From contig NC_089187.1 of NCBI RefSeq assembly GCF_947507565.1, forward strand, positions 1,116,001 to 1,180,000: a DNA stretch of 64,000 nt. The letters run 5' to 3'. Shown here in pieces: positions 1 through 11,911 of this stretch. Within the stretch, counting starts at the first letter, position 1, and each line of letters starts with the position of its first letter. Position numbers and translations under genes: made by a program. The notes under the pieces are model-generated. The model searched no databases. It worked only from the letters and a program-made list of their open reading frames with translations, and was not told the origin of the DNA. The stretch comes from Oscarella lobularis (taxonomy: Eukaryota; Porifera; Homoscleromorpha; Homosclerophorida; Oscarellidae).

Positions 1-529
1 GAATACTAAGGAAGCGAAAGATGAGTGCTGTCATCCTTCGCCTGATTACTAAAGAAGCGAAGGAAGAGTGCCATCATCTACTAAAGAAGCGAAGGATGAG
101 TGCCATCATCCTTCGCTTGATTACATAAGAAGCGAAGGATGAGTGCCGTCATCCTTCGCTTGATTACATAAGAAGCGAAGAAAGAGTGCCGTCAAAATTC
201 GCTTGATTACTAAAGAAGCAAAGGATGAGAGCCGTAAAAATTCGCTTGATTACCTAAGAAGCGATGGATGAGTGCCGTCATCCTTCGCTTGATTCCTAAA
301 GAAGCGAAGGATGAGGAACGTCATCTTTCGCTTGATTACATAAGAAGCGAAAGATGAGTACCGTCATCCTTCGCTTCATTACATAAGAAGCAAAGGATTA
401 GTGTCGTCATCCTTCGCTTGATTACTAAAGTAGCGAAGTATGAGGTCAGTCATCCTTCGCTTGATTACTAAAGAAGCGAAGGATGAGTGCCGTGATCCTT
501 CGCTTGATTACTAAAGTAGCGAAGTATGA

Positions 530-3500
530 GGTCAGTCATCCTTCGTTTGATTACTAAAGAAGCGAAGGATGAGTGCCGTGATCTTTCGCTTGATTACTAA
601 ATAAGCAAAGGACGACTGCCGCCATCCTTTGCTTGATTACTAGAGAAGCAAAGGACGACTGCCGTCATCATTCGCTTGATTACTCAAGAAGCGAAGGATG
701 AGTGCTGTCATCCTTCGTTTGATTACATAAGAAGCGAAGGAAGAGTGCCGTCATCCTTCGCGTGATTACTAAAGAAGCGAAGGATGAGTGCCGTCATCAT
801 TCGCTAGATTACTTCAAGAAGCGAAGGATGAGTGCCATTCGCTTATTTACATAAGAAGCGAAGTATGAGTGCCGTGATCCTTCGCGTGATTACTAAAGAA
901 GCGAAGGATGAGTGATCTCATCATTTGCTTGATTACTAAAGAAGCGAAGGATGAGTGCCGTCACTCCTCGCTTGATTACTAAAGAAGCGAAGGATGCTGC
1001 CATCCTTCGCTTGAATACTAGAGAAGCAAAAGACGACTGCCGTCATCATTCGCTTGATTACTCAACAAGCGAAAGATGAGTGCCGTAATCCTTCGCTTGA
1101 TTACTCAACAAGCGAAAGATGAGTGCCGTAATCCTTCGCTTGATTACTAAAGAAGCGAAGGATGAGTGCCGTCATCCTTCGCTTTGTTTCTAAAGAAGCT
1201 AAGGATGGATCCTTACCTTGATTACTAAAGAATCGAAGGATGAGTGCCGTCATCCTTCTCTTGATTACAAAAGAAACGAGAGATAAATGCCGTCATACTT
1301 CTAGAATTTGATTACTAAAGAAGCGAAGGATCATCCTTCGCTTGATTACTAAAGAAGCGAAGGATGAGTGCCGTCATCCTTCGTTTGATTACTAAAGAAG
1401 CGAAGGATGAGTGCCGTCAAAATTCGCATGATTACCTAAGAAGCGATGGATGAGTGCCGTCATCCTACGCTTGACTCCTAAAGAAGCGAAGGATTAGGGC
1501 CTACATATTTCGCTTGATTACATAAGAAGCGAAAGATGAGTGCCGTCATCCTTCGCTTCATTACATAAGAAGCAAAGGAATAGTGCCGTCATACTTCGCT
1601 TGATTACTAAAGTAGCGAAGTATGAGGTCAGTCATCCTTCGCTTGATTACTAAAGAAGCGAAGGATGAGTGCCGTGATCCTTCGCTTGATTACTAAAGTA
1701 GCGAAGTATGAGGTCAGTCATCCTTCGTTTGATTACTAAAGAAGCGAAGGATGAGTGCCGTGCTCTTTCGCTTGATTACTAGAGAAGCAAAGGACGACTG
1801 CCGTCATCATTCGCTTGATTACTCAAGAAGCGAAGGATGAGTGCTGTCATCCTTCGTTTGATTACATAAGAAGCGAAGGAAGAGTGCCGTCATCCTTCGC
1901 GTGATTACTTCAAGAAGCAAAGGATGAGTGCCATTCGCTTGATTACATAAGAAGCGAAGTATGAGTGCCGTGATCCTTCGCGTGATTACTAAAGAAGCGA
2001 AGGATGAGTGATCTCATCATTTGCTTGATTACTAAAGAAGCGAAGGATGAGTGCCGTCACTCCTCGCTTGATTACTAAAGAAGCGAAGGATGCTGCCATC
2101 CTTCGCTTGAATACTAGAGAAGCAAAAGACGACTGCCGTCATCATTCGCTTGATTACTCAACAAGCGAAAGAAGAGTGCCGTAATCCTTCGCTTGATTAC
2201 TAAAGAAGCGAAGGATGAGTGCCGTCATCCTTCGCTTTGTTTCTAAAGAAGCTAAGGATGGATCCTTACCTTGATTACTAAAGAATCGAAGGATGAGTGC
2301 CGTCATCCTTCTCTTGATTACAAAAGAAACGAGAGATAAATGCCGTCATACTTCTAGAATTTGATTACTAAAGAAGCGAAGGATGAGTGCCATCATCCTT
2401 CGCTTGATTACTAAAGAAGCGAAGGATGAGTGCCGTCATCCTTCGTTTGATTACTAAAGAAGCGAAGGATGAGTGCCGTCACTCCTCGCTTGATTACTAA
2501 AGAAGCGAAGGATGCTGCCATCCTTCGCTTGAATACTAGAGAAGCAAAAGACGACTGCCGTCATCATTCGCTTGATTACTCAACAAGCGAAAGAAGAGTG
2601 CCGTAATCCTTCGCTTGATTACTAAAGAAGCGAAGGATGAGTGCCGTCATCCTTCGCTTTGTTTCTAAAGAAGCTAAGGATGGATCCTTACCTTGATTAC
2701 TAAAGAATCGAAGGATGAGTGCCGTCATCCTTCTCTTGATTACAAAAGAAACGAGAGATAAATGCCGTCATACTTCTAGAATTTGATTACTAAAGAAGCG
2801 AAGGATGAGTGCCATCATCCTTCGCTTGATTACTAAAGAAGCGAAGGATGAGTGCCGTCATCCTTCGTTTGATTACTAAAGAAGCGAAGGATGAGTGCCG
2901 TCATCATTCGCTTTGTTTCTAAAGAAGCTAAGGATGGATCCTTACCTTGATTACTAAAGAATCGAAGGATGAGTGCCGTCATCCTTCTCTTGATTACAAA
3001 AGAAACGAGAGATAAATGCCGTCATACTTCTAGAATTTGATTACTAAAGAAGCGAAGGATGAGTGCCATCATCCTTCGCTTGATTACTAAAGAAGCGAAG
3101 GATGAGTGCCGTCATCCTTCGCGTGATTACTTCAAGAAGCGAAGGATGAGTGCCATTCGCTTGATTACATAAGAAGCGAAGTATGAGTGCCGTGATCCTT
3201 CGCGTGATTACTAAAGAAGCGAAGGATGAGTGATCTCATCATTTGCTTGATTACTAAAGAAGCGAAGGATGAGTGCCGTCACTCCTCGCTTGATTACTAA
3301 AGAAGCGAAGGATGCTGCCATCCTTCGCTTGAATACTAGAGAAGCAAAAGACGACTGCCGTCATCATTCGCTTGATTACTCAACAAGCGAAAGAAGAGTG
3401 CCGTAATCCTTCGCTTGATTACTAAAGAAGCGAAGGATGAGTGCCGTCATCCTTCGCTTTGTTTCTAAAGAAGCTAAGGATGGATCCTTACCTTGATTAC

Positions 3501-6400
3501 TAAAGAATCGAAGGATGAGTGCCGTCATCCTTCTCTTGATTACAAAAGAAACGAGAGATAAATGCCGTCATACTTCTAGAATTTGATTACTAAAGAAGCG
3601 AAGGATGAGTGCCATCATCCTTCGCTTGATTACTAAAGAAGCGAAGGATGAGTGCCGTCATCCTTCGTTTGATTACTAAAGAAGCGAAGGATGAGTGCCG
3701 TCACTCCTCGCTTGATTACTAAAGAAGCGAAGGATGCTGCCATCCTTCGCTTGAATACTAGAGAAGCAAAAGACGACTGCCGTCATCATTCGCTTGATTA
3801 CTCAACAAGCGAAAGAAGAGTGCCGTAATCCTTCGCTTGATTACTAAAGAAGCGAAGGATGAGTGCCGTCATCCTTCGCTTTGTTTCTAAAGAAGCTAAG
3901 GATGGATCCTTACCTTGATTACTAAAGAATCGAAGGATGAGTGCCGTCATCCTTCTCTTGATTACAAAAGAAACGAGAGATAAATGCCGTCATACTTCTA
4001 GAATTTGATTACTAAAGAAGCGAAGGATGAGTGCCATCATCCTTCGCTTGATTACTAAAGAAGCGAAGGATGAGTGCCGTCATCCTTCGTTTGATTACTA
4101 AAGAAGCGAAGGATGAGTGCCGTCATCATTCGCTTGATTGCTCAAGAAGCGAAGGATGAGTGCCGTCATAATTTGCTTGATTATTGAAGAAGCGAAGGAT
4201 GAGTGCCGTCAACCCTCGCTTGATTACTAAAGAAGGGAATGATGCCGTCATCCTTCGCTTGATTGCTAAAGAAGCGGAGGATGAGTGCCGTCAAAATTCG
4301 CATGATTACCTAAGAAGCGATGGATGAGTGCCGTCATCCTACGCTTGACTCCTAAAGAAGCGAAGGATTAGGGCCGTCATCTTTCGCTTGATTACATAAG
4401 AAGCGAAAGATGAGTGCCGTCATCCTTCGCTTCATTACATAAGAAGCAAAGGACGAGTGCCATCATACTTCGCTTGATTACTAAAGAAGCGAAGGATGAC
4501 TGCCGTCTTTCTACGCTTGATTACTAAAGAAGCGAATGATGCCGCCATCCTTCGCTCGATTATTAGAGAGGCAAAGAACGACTGCCATCATCATTCGCTT
4601 GATTACTCAAGAAGCGAAGGATGAGTTCCGTCCTCCTTCGCTTGATTACATAAGAAGCGAAGGAATAGTGCCGTCAATATTCGCTTGAACACTAAAGAAG
4701 CGATGGATGGGTGCCGTCATCACTCGCTTGATTACATTAGAAGCGAAAGATGAATGCCGTCATTCTTTGCTTGTTTACTAAAGAAGCGAAGGATGCCGCC
4801 ATCCTTCGCTTGATTACTAGACGAGTGCCGTCATCGTTTGCTCGATTACTAAAGAAGCGAAGAATTAGTGCCGTTTTCTTTTGCTTGATTACATAAGAAA
4901 CGAAAGATAAATGCCGTCATCCTTCTAGAACTTTATTACTAAAGAAGCGAAGGATGAGTGTCGTCATAAGTCGCTTGATTACATAAGAAGCTCAGGATGA
5001 ATGCCTTCATTCTTTGCTATTACTAAAGAAGCGAATGATGCCGCCATCCTTCGCTTGATTACTAGAGAAGCAAAGGACGACTGCCGTCATCCTTCGCTTG
5101 ATTACTAAAGAAGCGAAGGATGAGTGCTGTCTTCCTTCGCTTGATTGCATAAGAAGCGAAGGATGAGTGCGGTCATCCTTCGCGTGATTACTAAAGAAGC
5201 GAAGGATGAGTGTTTTCATCATTTGCTAGATTACTAAAGAAGAGGAGGATGAGTGCCGTCATCCCTTGCTTGATTACTAAAGAAGAGAAAGATGCCGCCA
5301 TCCTTCGCTTGATTACTAGAGAAGCGAAAGATGAGTGCCGTCATCCTTTGCTTCTTTACATAAGAAGCGAATGATTAGTGCCGTCATCCTTCGCTTGATT
5401 ACTAAAGTAGCGAAGTATGAGGTCAGTCATCTTTTGCTTGATTACTGAAAAAGCGAAGGCTGAGTGCCGTGATCTTTCGCTTGATTACTAAATAGGCAAA
5501 GGACGACTGCCGCCATCCTTTGCTTGATTACTAGAGAAGCAAAGGACGACTACCGTCATCATTCGCTTGAATACTCAAGAAGCGAAGGATGAGTGCAGTC
5601 ATCCTTGGCTTGATTACTAGAGAAGCAAAAGACGACTGCCGTCATCTTTTGCTTTTTACTCAAGAAGCGAAAGATGAGTGCCGTAATCCTTCGCTTGATT
5701 ACTAAAGAAGCGAAGGATGAGCGCCGTCATCCTTCGCTTGATTACATAAGAAGCGAAGGATGAGTGTTGTCATCCTTCGCTTGATTCCTAAAGAAGCGAA
5801 GGATGAGGGCCGTCATCTTTCGCTTGATTACATAAGAAGCGAAAGATGAGTGCCGTCATCCTTCGCTTGATTCCTAAAGAAGCGAAGGATGAGGGCCGTC
5901 ATCTTTCGCTTGATTACATAAGAAGCGAAAGATGAGTGCCGTCATCCTTCGCTTGATTACTAAAGAAGCGAAGGATGAGTGCCGTCATTCGTCGTTTGAT
6001 TACTAAAGAAGCGAAGGATGAGTGCCGTCATGCTTCGCTTGATTACTAAAGAAGCGAAGGATGTGTGCCGTCATCCATCTTTTGATTACATAAGAAGCAA
6101 AGGAAGAATGCCGGCATTCTTTCCCTGATTACTGAAGGAGGGAGGATGCCGCCATCCTTCGCTTGATTACTAGTGAGGCAAAAGACGACTGCCGTCATCC
6201 TTCGCTTGATTACTAAAGCGAAGGATGAGTGCTGCCTTCCTTCGCTTGTTTGCATAAGAAGCGAAGGATGAGTGCCGTCATCCTTCGCTTGATTACATAA
6301 GAAGCGAAGGATGAGTTCCGTCATCATTCGCTTGATTACTCAAGAAGTGAACGATGAGTCCCGTCATTCTTCGCTTGATTACTAAAGAAGCGAAGGATGA
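530..6400. repeat. Satellite higher-order repeat, copy 1 (5,871 bp)
   Basis: The motif GGTCAGTCATCCTTCGTTTG at 529-549 recurs at 6,401, where a second long copy of the same variant order begins. The offset of 5,871 bp holds from the start of the block to at least 1,181/7,052. The right part (4,121-6,401) matches 8,305-10,585 at a constant offset of 4,184 bp. The difference of 1,687 bp between the two offsets is accounted for by extra sub-repeats inside copy 1, at about 2.2-4.1 kb. Confidence 0.85.
2234..4120. repeat. Expanded sub-repeats within the satellite (422-bp step)
   Basis: A marker variant, GCTTTGTTTCTAAAGAAGCT, starts at 1181, 2234, 2656, 2910, 3456 and 3878 in copy 1 but only at 7052 and 8062 in copy 2. 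The spacings in copy 1 are 1053, 422, 254, 546 and 422 bp. Copy 1 has therefore gained several intermediate repeats, which explains its extra length. The repeated 422-bp step is about ten monomers. Confidence 0.8.
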
Positions 6401-9400
6401 GGTCAGTCATCCTTCGTTTGATTACTAAAGAAGCGAAGGATGAGTGCCGTGATCTTTCGCTTGATTACTAAATAAGCAAAGGACGACTGCCGCCATCCTT
6501 TGCTTGATTACTAGAGAAGCAAAGGACGACTGCCGTCATCATTCGCTTGATTACTCAAGAAGCGAAGGATGAGTGCTGTCATCCTTCGTTTGATTACATA
6601 AGAAGCGAAGGAAGAGTGCCGTCATCCTTCGCGTGATTACTAAAGAAGCGAAGGATGAGTGCCGTCATCATTCGCTAGATTACTTCAAGAAGCGAAGGAT
6701 GAGTGCCATTCGCTTATTCACATAAGAAGCGAAGTATGAGTGCCGTGATCCTTCGCGTGATTACTAAAGAAGCGAAGGATGAGTGATCTCATCATTTGCT
6801 TGATTACTAAAGAAGCGAAGGATGAGTGCCGTCACTCCTCGCTTGATTACTAAAGAAGCGAAGGATGCTGCCATCCTTCGCTTGAATACTAGAGAAGCAA
6901 AAGACGACTGCCGTCATCATTCGCTTGATTACTCAACAAGCGAAAGATGAGTGCCGTAATCCTTCGCTTGATTACTCAACAAGCGAAAGATGAGTGCCGT
7001 AATCCTTCGCTTGATTACTAAAGAAGCGAAGGATGAGTGCCGTCATCCTTCGCTTTGTTTCTAAAGAAGCTAAGGATGGATCCTTACCTTGATTACTAAA
7101 GAATCGAAGGATGAGTGCCGTCATCCTTCTCTTGATTACAAAAGAAACGAGAGATAAATGCCGTCATACTTCTAGAATTTGATTACTAAAGAAGCGAAGG
7201 ATCATCCTTCGCTTGATTACTAAAGAAGCGAAGGATGAGTGCCGTCATCCTTCGTTTGATTACTAAAGAAGCGAAGGATGAGTGCCGTCAAAATTCGCAT
7301 GATTACCTAAGAAGCGATGGATGAGTGCCGTCATCCTACGCTTGACTCCTAAAGAAGCGAAGGATTAGGGCCTACATATTTCGCTTGATTACATAAGAAG
7401 CGAAAGATGAGTGCCGTCATCCTTCGCTTCATTACATAAGAAGCAAAGGAATAGTGCCGTCATACTTCGCTTGATTACTAAAGTAGCGAAGTATGAGGTC
7501 AGTCATCCTTCGCTTGATTACTAAAGAAGCGAAGGATGAGTGCCGTGATCCTTCGCTTGATTACTAAAGTAGCGAAGTATGAGGTCAGTCATCCTTCGTT
7601 TGATTACTAAAGAAGCGAAGGATGAGTGCCGTGATCTTTCGCTTGATTACTAGAGAAGCAAAGGACGACTGCCGTCATCATTCGCTTGATTACTCAAGAA
7701 GCGAAGGATGAGTGCTGTCATCCTTCGTTTGATTACATAAGAAGCGAAGGAAGAGTGCCGTCATCCTTCGCGTGATTACTTCAAGAAGCGAAGGATGAGT
7801 GCCATTCGCTTGATTACATAAGAAGCGAAGTATGAGTGCCGTGATCCTTCGCGTGATTACTAAAGAAGCGAAGGATGAGTGATCTCATCATTTGCTTGAT
7901 TACTAAAGAAGCGAAGGATGCTGCCATCCTTCGCTTGAATACTAGAGAAGCAAAAGACGACTGCCGTCATCATTCGCTTGATTACTCAACAAGCGAAAGA
8001 AGAGTGCCGTAATCCTTCGCTTGATTACTAAAGAAGCGAAGGATGAGTGCCGTCATCCTTCGCTTTGTTTCTAAAGAAGCTAAGGATGGATCCTTACCTT
8101 GATTACTAAAGAATCGAAGGATGAGTGCCGTCATCCTTCTCTTGATTACAAAAGAAACGAGAGATAAATGCCGTCATACTTCTAGAATTTGATTACTAAA
8201 GAAGCGAAGGATGAGTGCCATCATCCTTCGCTTGATTACTAAAGAAGCGAAGGATGAGTGCCGTCATCCTTCGTTTGATTACTAAAGAAGCGAAGGATGA
8301 GTGCCGTCATCATTCGCTTGATTGCTCAAGAAGCGAAGGATGAGTGCCGTCATAATTTGCTTGATTATTGAAGAAGCGAAGGATGAGTGCCGTCAACCCT
8401 CGCTTGATTACTAAAGAAGGGAATGATGCCGTCATCCTTCGCTTGATTGCTAAAGAAGCGAAGGATGAGTGCCGTCAAAATTCGCATGATTACCTAAGAA
8501 GCGATGGATGAGTGCCGTCATCCTACGCTTGACTCCTAAAGAAGCGAAGGATTAGGGCCGTCATCTTTCGCTTGATTACATAAGAAGCGAAAGATGAGTG
8601 CCGTCATCCTTCGCTTCATTACATAAGAAGCAAAGGACGAGTGCCATCATACTTCGCTTGATTACTAAAGAAGCGAAGGATGACTGCCGTCTTTCTACGC
8701 TTGATTACTAAAGAAGCGAATGATGCCGCCATCCTTCGCTCGATTATTAGAGAGGCAAAGAACGACTGCCATCATCATTCGCTTGATTACTCAAGAAGCG
8801 AAGGATGAGTTCCGTCCTCCTTCGCTTGATTACATAAGAAGCGAAGGAATAGTGCCGTCAATATTCGCTTGAACACTAAAGAAGCGATGGATGGGTGCCG
8901 TCATCACTCGCTTGATTACATTAGAAGCGAAAGATGAATGCCGTCATTCTTTGCTTGTTTACTAAAGAAGCGAAGGATGCCGCCATCCTTCGCTTGATTA
9001 CTAGACGAGTGCCGTCATCGTTTGCTCGATTACTAAAGAAGCGAAGAATTAGTGCCGTTTTCTTTTGCTTGATTACATAAGAAACGAAAGATAAATGCCG
9101 TCATCCTTCTAGAACTTTATTACTAAAGAAGCGAAGGATGAGTGTCGTCATAAGTCGCTTGATTACATAAGAAGCTCAGGATGAATGCCTTCATTCTTTG
9201 CTATTACTAAAGAAGCGAATGATGCCGCCATCCTTCGCTTGATTACTAGAGAAGCAAAGGACGACTGCCGTCATCCTTCGCTTGATTACTAAAGAAGCGA
9301 AGGATGAGTGCTGTCTTCCTTCGCTTGATTGCATAAGAAGCGAAGGATGAGTGCGGTCATCCTTCGCGTGATTACTAAAGAAGCGAAGGATGAGTGTTTT

Positions 9401-10585
9401 CATCATTTGCTAGATTACTAAAGAAGAGGAGGATGAGTGCCGTCATCCCTTGCTTGATTACTAAAGAAGAGAAAGATGCCGCCATCCTTCGCTTGATTAC
9501 TAGAGAAGCGAAAGATGAGTGCCGTCATCCTTTGCTTCTTTACATAAGAAGCGAATGATTAGTGCCGTCATCCTTCGCTTGATTACTAAAGTAGCGAAGT
9601 ATGAGGTCAGTCATCTTTTGCTTGATTACTGAAAAAGCGAAGGCTGAGTGCCGTGATCTTTCGCTTGATTACTAAATAGGCAAAGGACGACTGCCGCCAT
9701 CCTTTGCTTGATTACTAGAGAAGCAAAGGACGACTACCGTCATCATTCGCTTGAATACTCAAGAAGCGAAGGATGAGTGCAGTCATCCTTGGCTTGATTA
9801 CTAGAGAAGCAAAAGACGACTGCCGTCATCTTTTGCTTTTTACTCAAGAAGCGAAAGATGAGTGCCGTAATCCTTCGCTTGATTACTAAAGAAGCGAAGG
9901 ATGAGCGCCGTCATCCTTCGCTTGATTACATAAGAAGCGAAGGATGAGTGTTGTCATCCTTCGCTTGATTCCTAAAGAAGCGAAGGATGAGGGCCGTCAT
10001 CTTTCGCTTGATTACATAAGAAGCGAAAGATGAGTGCCGTCATCCTTCGCTTGATTCCTAAAGAAGCGAAGGATGAGGGCCGTCATCTTTCGCTTGATTA
10101 CATAAGAAGCGAAAGATGAGTGCCGTCATCCTTCGCTTGATTACTAAAGAAGCGAAGGATGAGTGCCGTCATTCGTCGTTTGATTACTAAAGAAGCGAAG
10201 GATGAGTGCCGTCATGCTTCGCTTGATTACTAAAGAAGCGAAGGATGTGTGCCGTCATCCATCTTTTGATTACATAAGAAGCGAAGGAAGAATGCCGGCA
10301 TTCTTTCCCTGATTACTGAAGGAGGGAGGATGCCGCCATCCTTCGCTTGATTACTAGTGAGGCAAAAGACGACTGCCGTCATCCTTCGCTTGATTACTAA
10401 AGCGAAGGATGAGTGCTGCCTTCCTTCGCTTGTTTGCATAAGAAGCGAAGGATGAGTGCCGTCATCCTTCGCTTGATTACATAAGAAGCGAAGGATGAGT
10501 TCCGTCATCATTCGCTTGATTACTCAAGAAGTGAACGATGAGTCCCGTCATTCTTCGCTTGATTACTAAAGAAGCGAAGGATGAG
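6401..10585. repeat. Satellite higher-order repeat, copy 2 (4,184 bp)
   Basis: This is the second large copy of the satellite block. Variant monomers follow the same order as in copy 1, and long stretches appear identical (for example 5,007-5,222 and 9,191-9,406 encode the same translated string). Identity ends at 10,585, where copy 1 continues with GTCAG and copy 2 with TTCCG. The high identity of kilobase blocks against strongly diverged neighbouring monomers indicates recent amplification of the block as a whole. Confidence 0.85.
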
Positions 10586-10686
10586 TTCCGTCCTCCTTCG
10601 CTTGATTACATAAGAAGCGAAGGATGAGTGCTGTCATCTTTCGCTTGAATACTAAAGAAGCGATTGATGGGTGCCGTCATGCTTCG

Positions 10687-11416
10687 TCGCACAGCCACGA
10701 ATAGGGCAACTGACATCTTTGGTCGAAGATTCCGCATCGATGGAATTGCTGTTGTTCGTACCTGACGTACGAGTAGCGACCGCGTGCGATGTCGGAGAGG
10801 ACGCCATCTTTTCCGCCGCCATTTTGATTTTCGAAAAAGAAGCGAGGGCAGCGATGACAAGCGAAGCTCAGGAACGGCGGCAAACGCACGATCGTCTCCC
10901 CAGATCGCGACGACGCCCGGTTTCAGACTGCGATCAAACTCGGCGCGAAAAACGACGCGATCGATCGCTTGGCAGGCCAATGATAGCGTTTAGAAACGCT
11001 GGGCTGCCAAAATAAACGCTTGGAAACGGCGATAAAACGACTTTTTGAAGAGCGAAAAGAAAAGCACCCGATCTAATACGGGTGTGTGTGTGTGTGTGTC
11101 TAATTGTATATTTAGTTTACTTGACGTAGTTCTCCTGCCACTTGGGCCGACGTGACACTCTTCCGTATCATGTGGTCGTCACATGTTCCTGTCGCTGATC
11201 TCCTTGGTCTCTCACTTCTGTCTCTGCCTCCTGTCTTTGCTCTTCTACTCTTTCCTATGCTTCCTGGGTCTATACTTGCTCCTCCTCTGTCTCTGTTTGT
11301 TCTTCCGCCATGGTTGCGTCATCTGCTGTGACTGCTTCGTCTTCCTCACTCCAATGAATGACGCCTCTCAGTTTCGGTCGTTTCTGTATTTTCAAACGGT
11401 TTCTCCTTAGCTTCCG
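10687..11416. other. Unique sequence and GT microsatellite right of the satellite
   Basis: No convincing gene is seen. Short open frames on both strands here overlap one another and have no recognisable domain. A (GT)9 microsatellite lies at about 11,081-11,099. Minus-strand sequence below 11,417 should contain the last residues of the adjacent gypsy polyprotein and its right LTR, but it is too degraded to place either. Confidence 0.5.
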
Positions 11417-11911
11417 TCAACTTTCCAATCTTACTAAATATGACCTTTCTCCCAATCGTTTTACCAGCGTGCCTGGTATTCGCCACGTGCGTGAATCTAT
11501 GTCCCAAATCAGTACTCGATCGCCTGTCTCCAGAGCTTCTAATGGCCTCGTTCCATTTCTGGTGTTGTAGTACCGTGCTTGTTTCTGCTTGCTGGCCTTA
11601 TCCCTCTGTTCTACTTCGTGATGTTGTATAATCTGCGGTCTCAACATTTCTGGACAAGCCGGAAGACGCGACCGAGTTTTCAGTCCCATTAGTAGCTGCG
11701 CTGGAGAGCCGCCTGTGCTTTCGTGAGGACTCGTCCTATATGCCAATAGTGCTAACTGGAAATCTGTCCCCAAGCTGTCTGCCTTTGCCATTAATTGAAA
11801 ATTTGTTGACTTCCATTTGCGTAAGACTTTACTGAGCATTCTTGTATTTGACTTGGGACGAATTGATTTCATTGTCTTCTTCCCTGTCGGTTTTTCAAGT
11901 AAAGAGTGCAT
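11417..11911 (-). pseudogene. Gypsy-type LTR retrotransposon integrase, C-terminal fragment
   Basis: The frame encodes the end of a retroviral-type integrase that inserts element cDNA into the genome. Recognisable stretches are FQLALLAYRTSPHE (end of the catalytic core of Ty3/gypsy integrases), GGSPAQLLMGLKTRSRLP (the conserved SPAQLLMGRRLRT segment), and a basic tail with RYYNTRNGTRPLEALETGDR followed by a GLVKRLGERSYLV-like chromo/GPY region. This resembles the K02A2.6-like gypsy families of invertebrates. The first ~45 residues only weakly follow the family, and the expected catalytic D,D,E residues lie upstream and are absent. No reverse transcriptase is seen next to it, so this is a truncated remnant. 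Confidence 0.8.

Larger units (their letters stand above)
1..10686. repeat. Tandem satellite, ~43-bp hairpin monomer
   Basis: The whole stretch is built from variants of one unit of about 43 bp, roughly 240-250 units. The consensus contains the arm AAGCGAAGGATGA, a 6-nt loop GTGCCG, and the exact reverse complement TCATCCTTCGCTT. A GATTACTAA spacer separates the units. Each unit can therefore fold as a 13-bp hairpin. Variants differ by point changes in the arms (GAAGCAAAGGACGA, GCGAAAGATGAG) or by short deletions. The array is already running at base 1, so its left edge is outside the window. It decays into unique sequence near 10,686. Open frames inside it are accidental. I do not recognise the family by name. 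Confidence 0.97.

Noticed and set aside
1-10686. CRISPR array
   Set aside because: Units are regularly spaced hairpins, but there are no unique spacers and no cas genes, and the rest of the window is clearly eukaryotic.
5007-10980. Open minus-strand frames inside the satellite (71-124 codons, two of them duplicated)
   Set aside because: They are read from the hairpin repeat, repeat with the 4,184-bp block and have no start context or domain. The 43-bp unit is not a multiple of three, so open stretches arise by chance.
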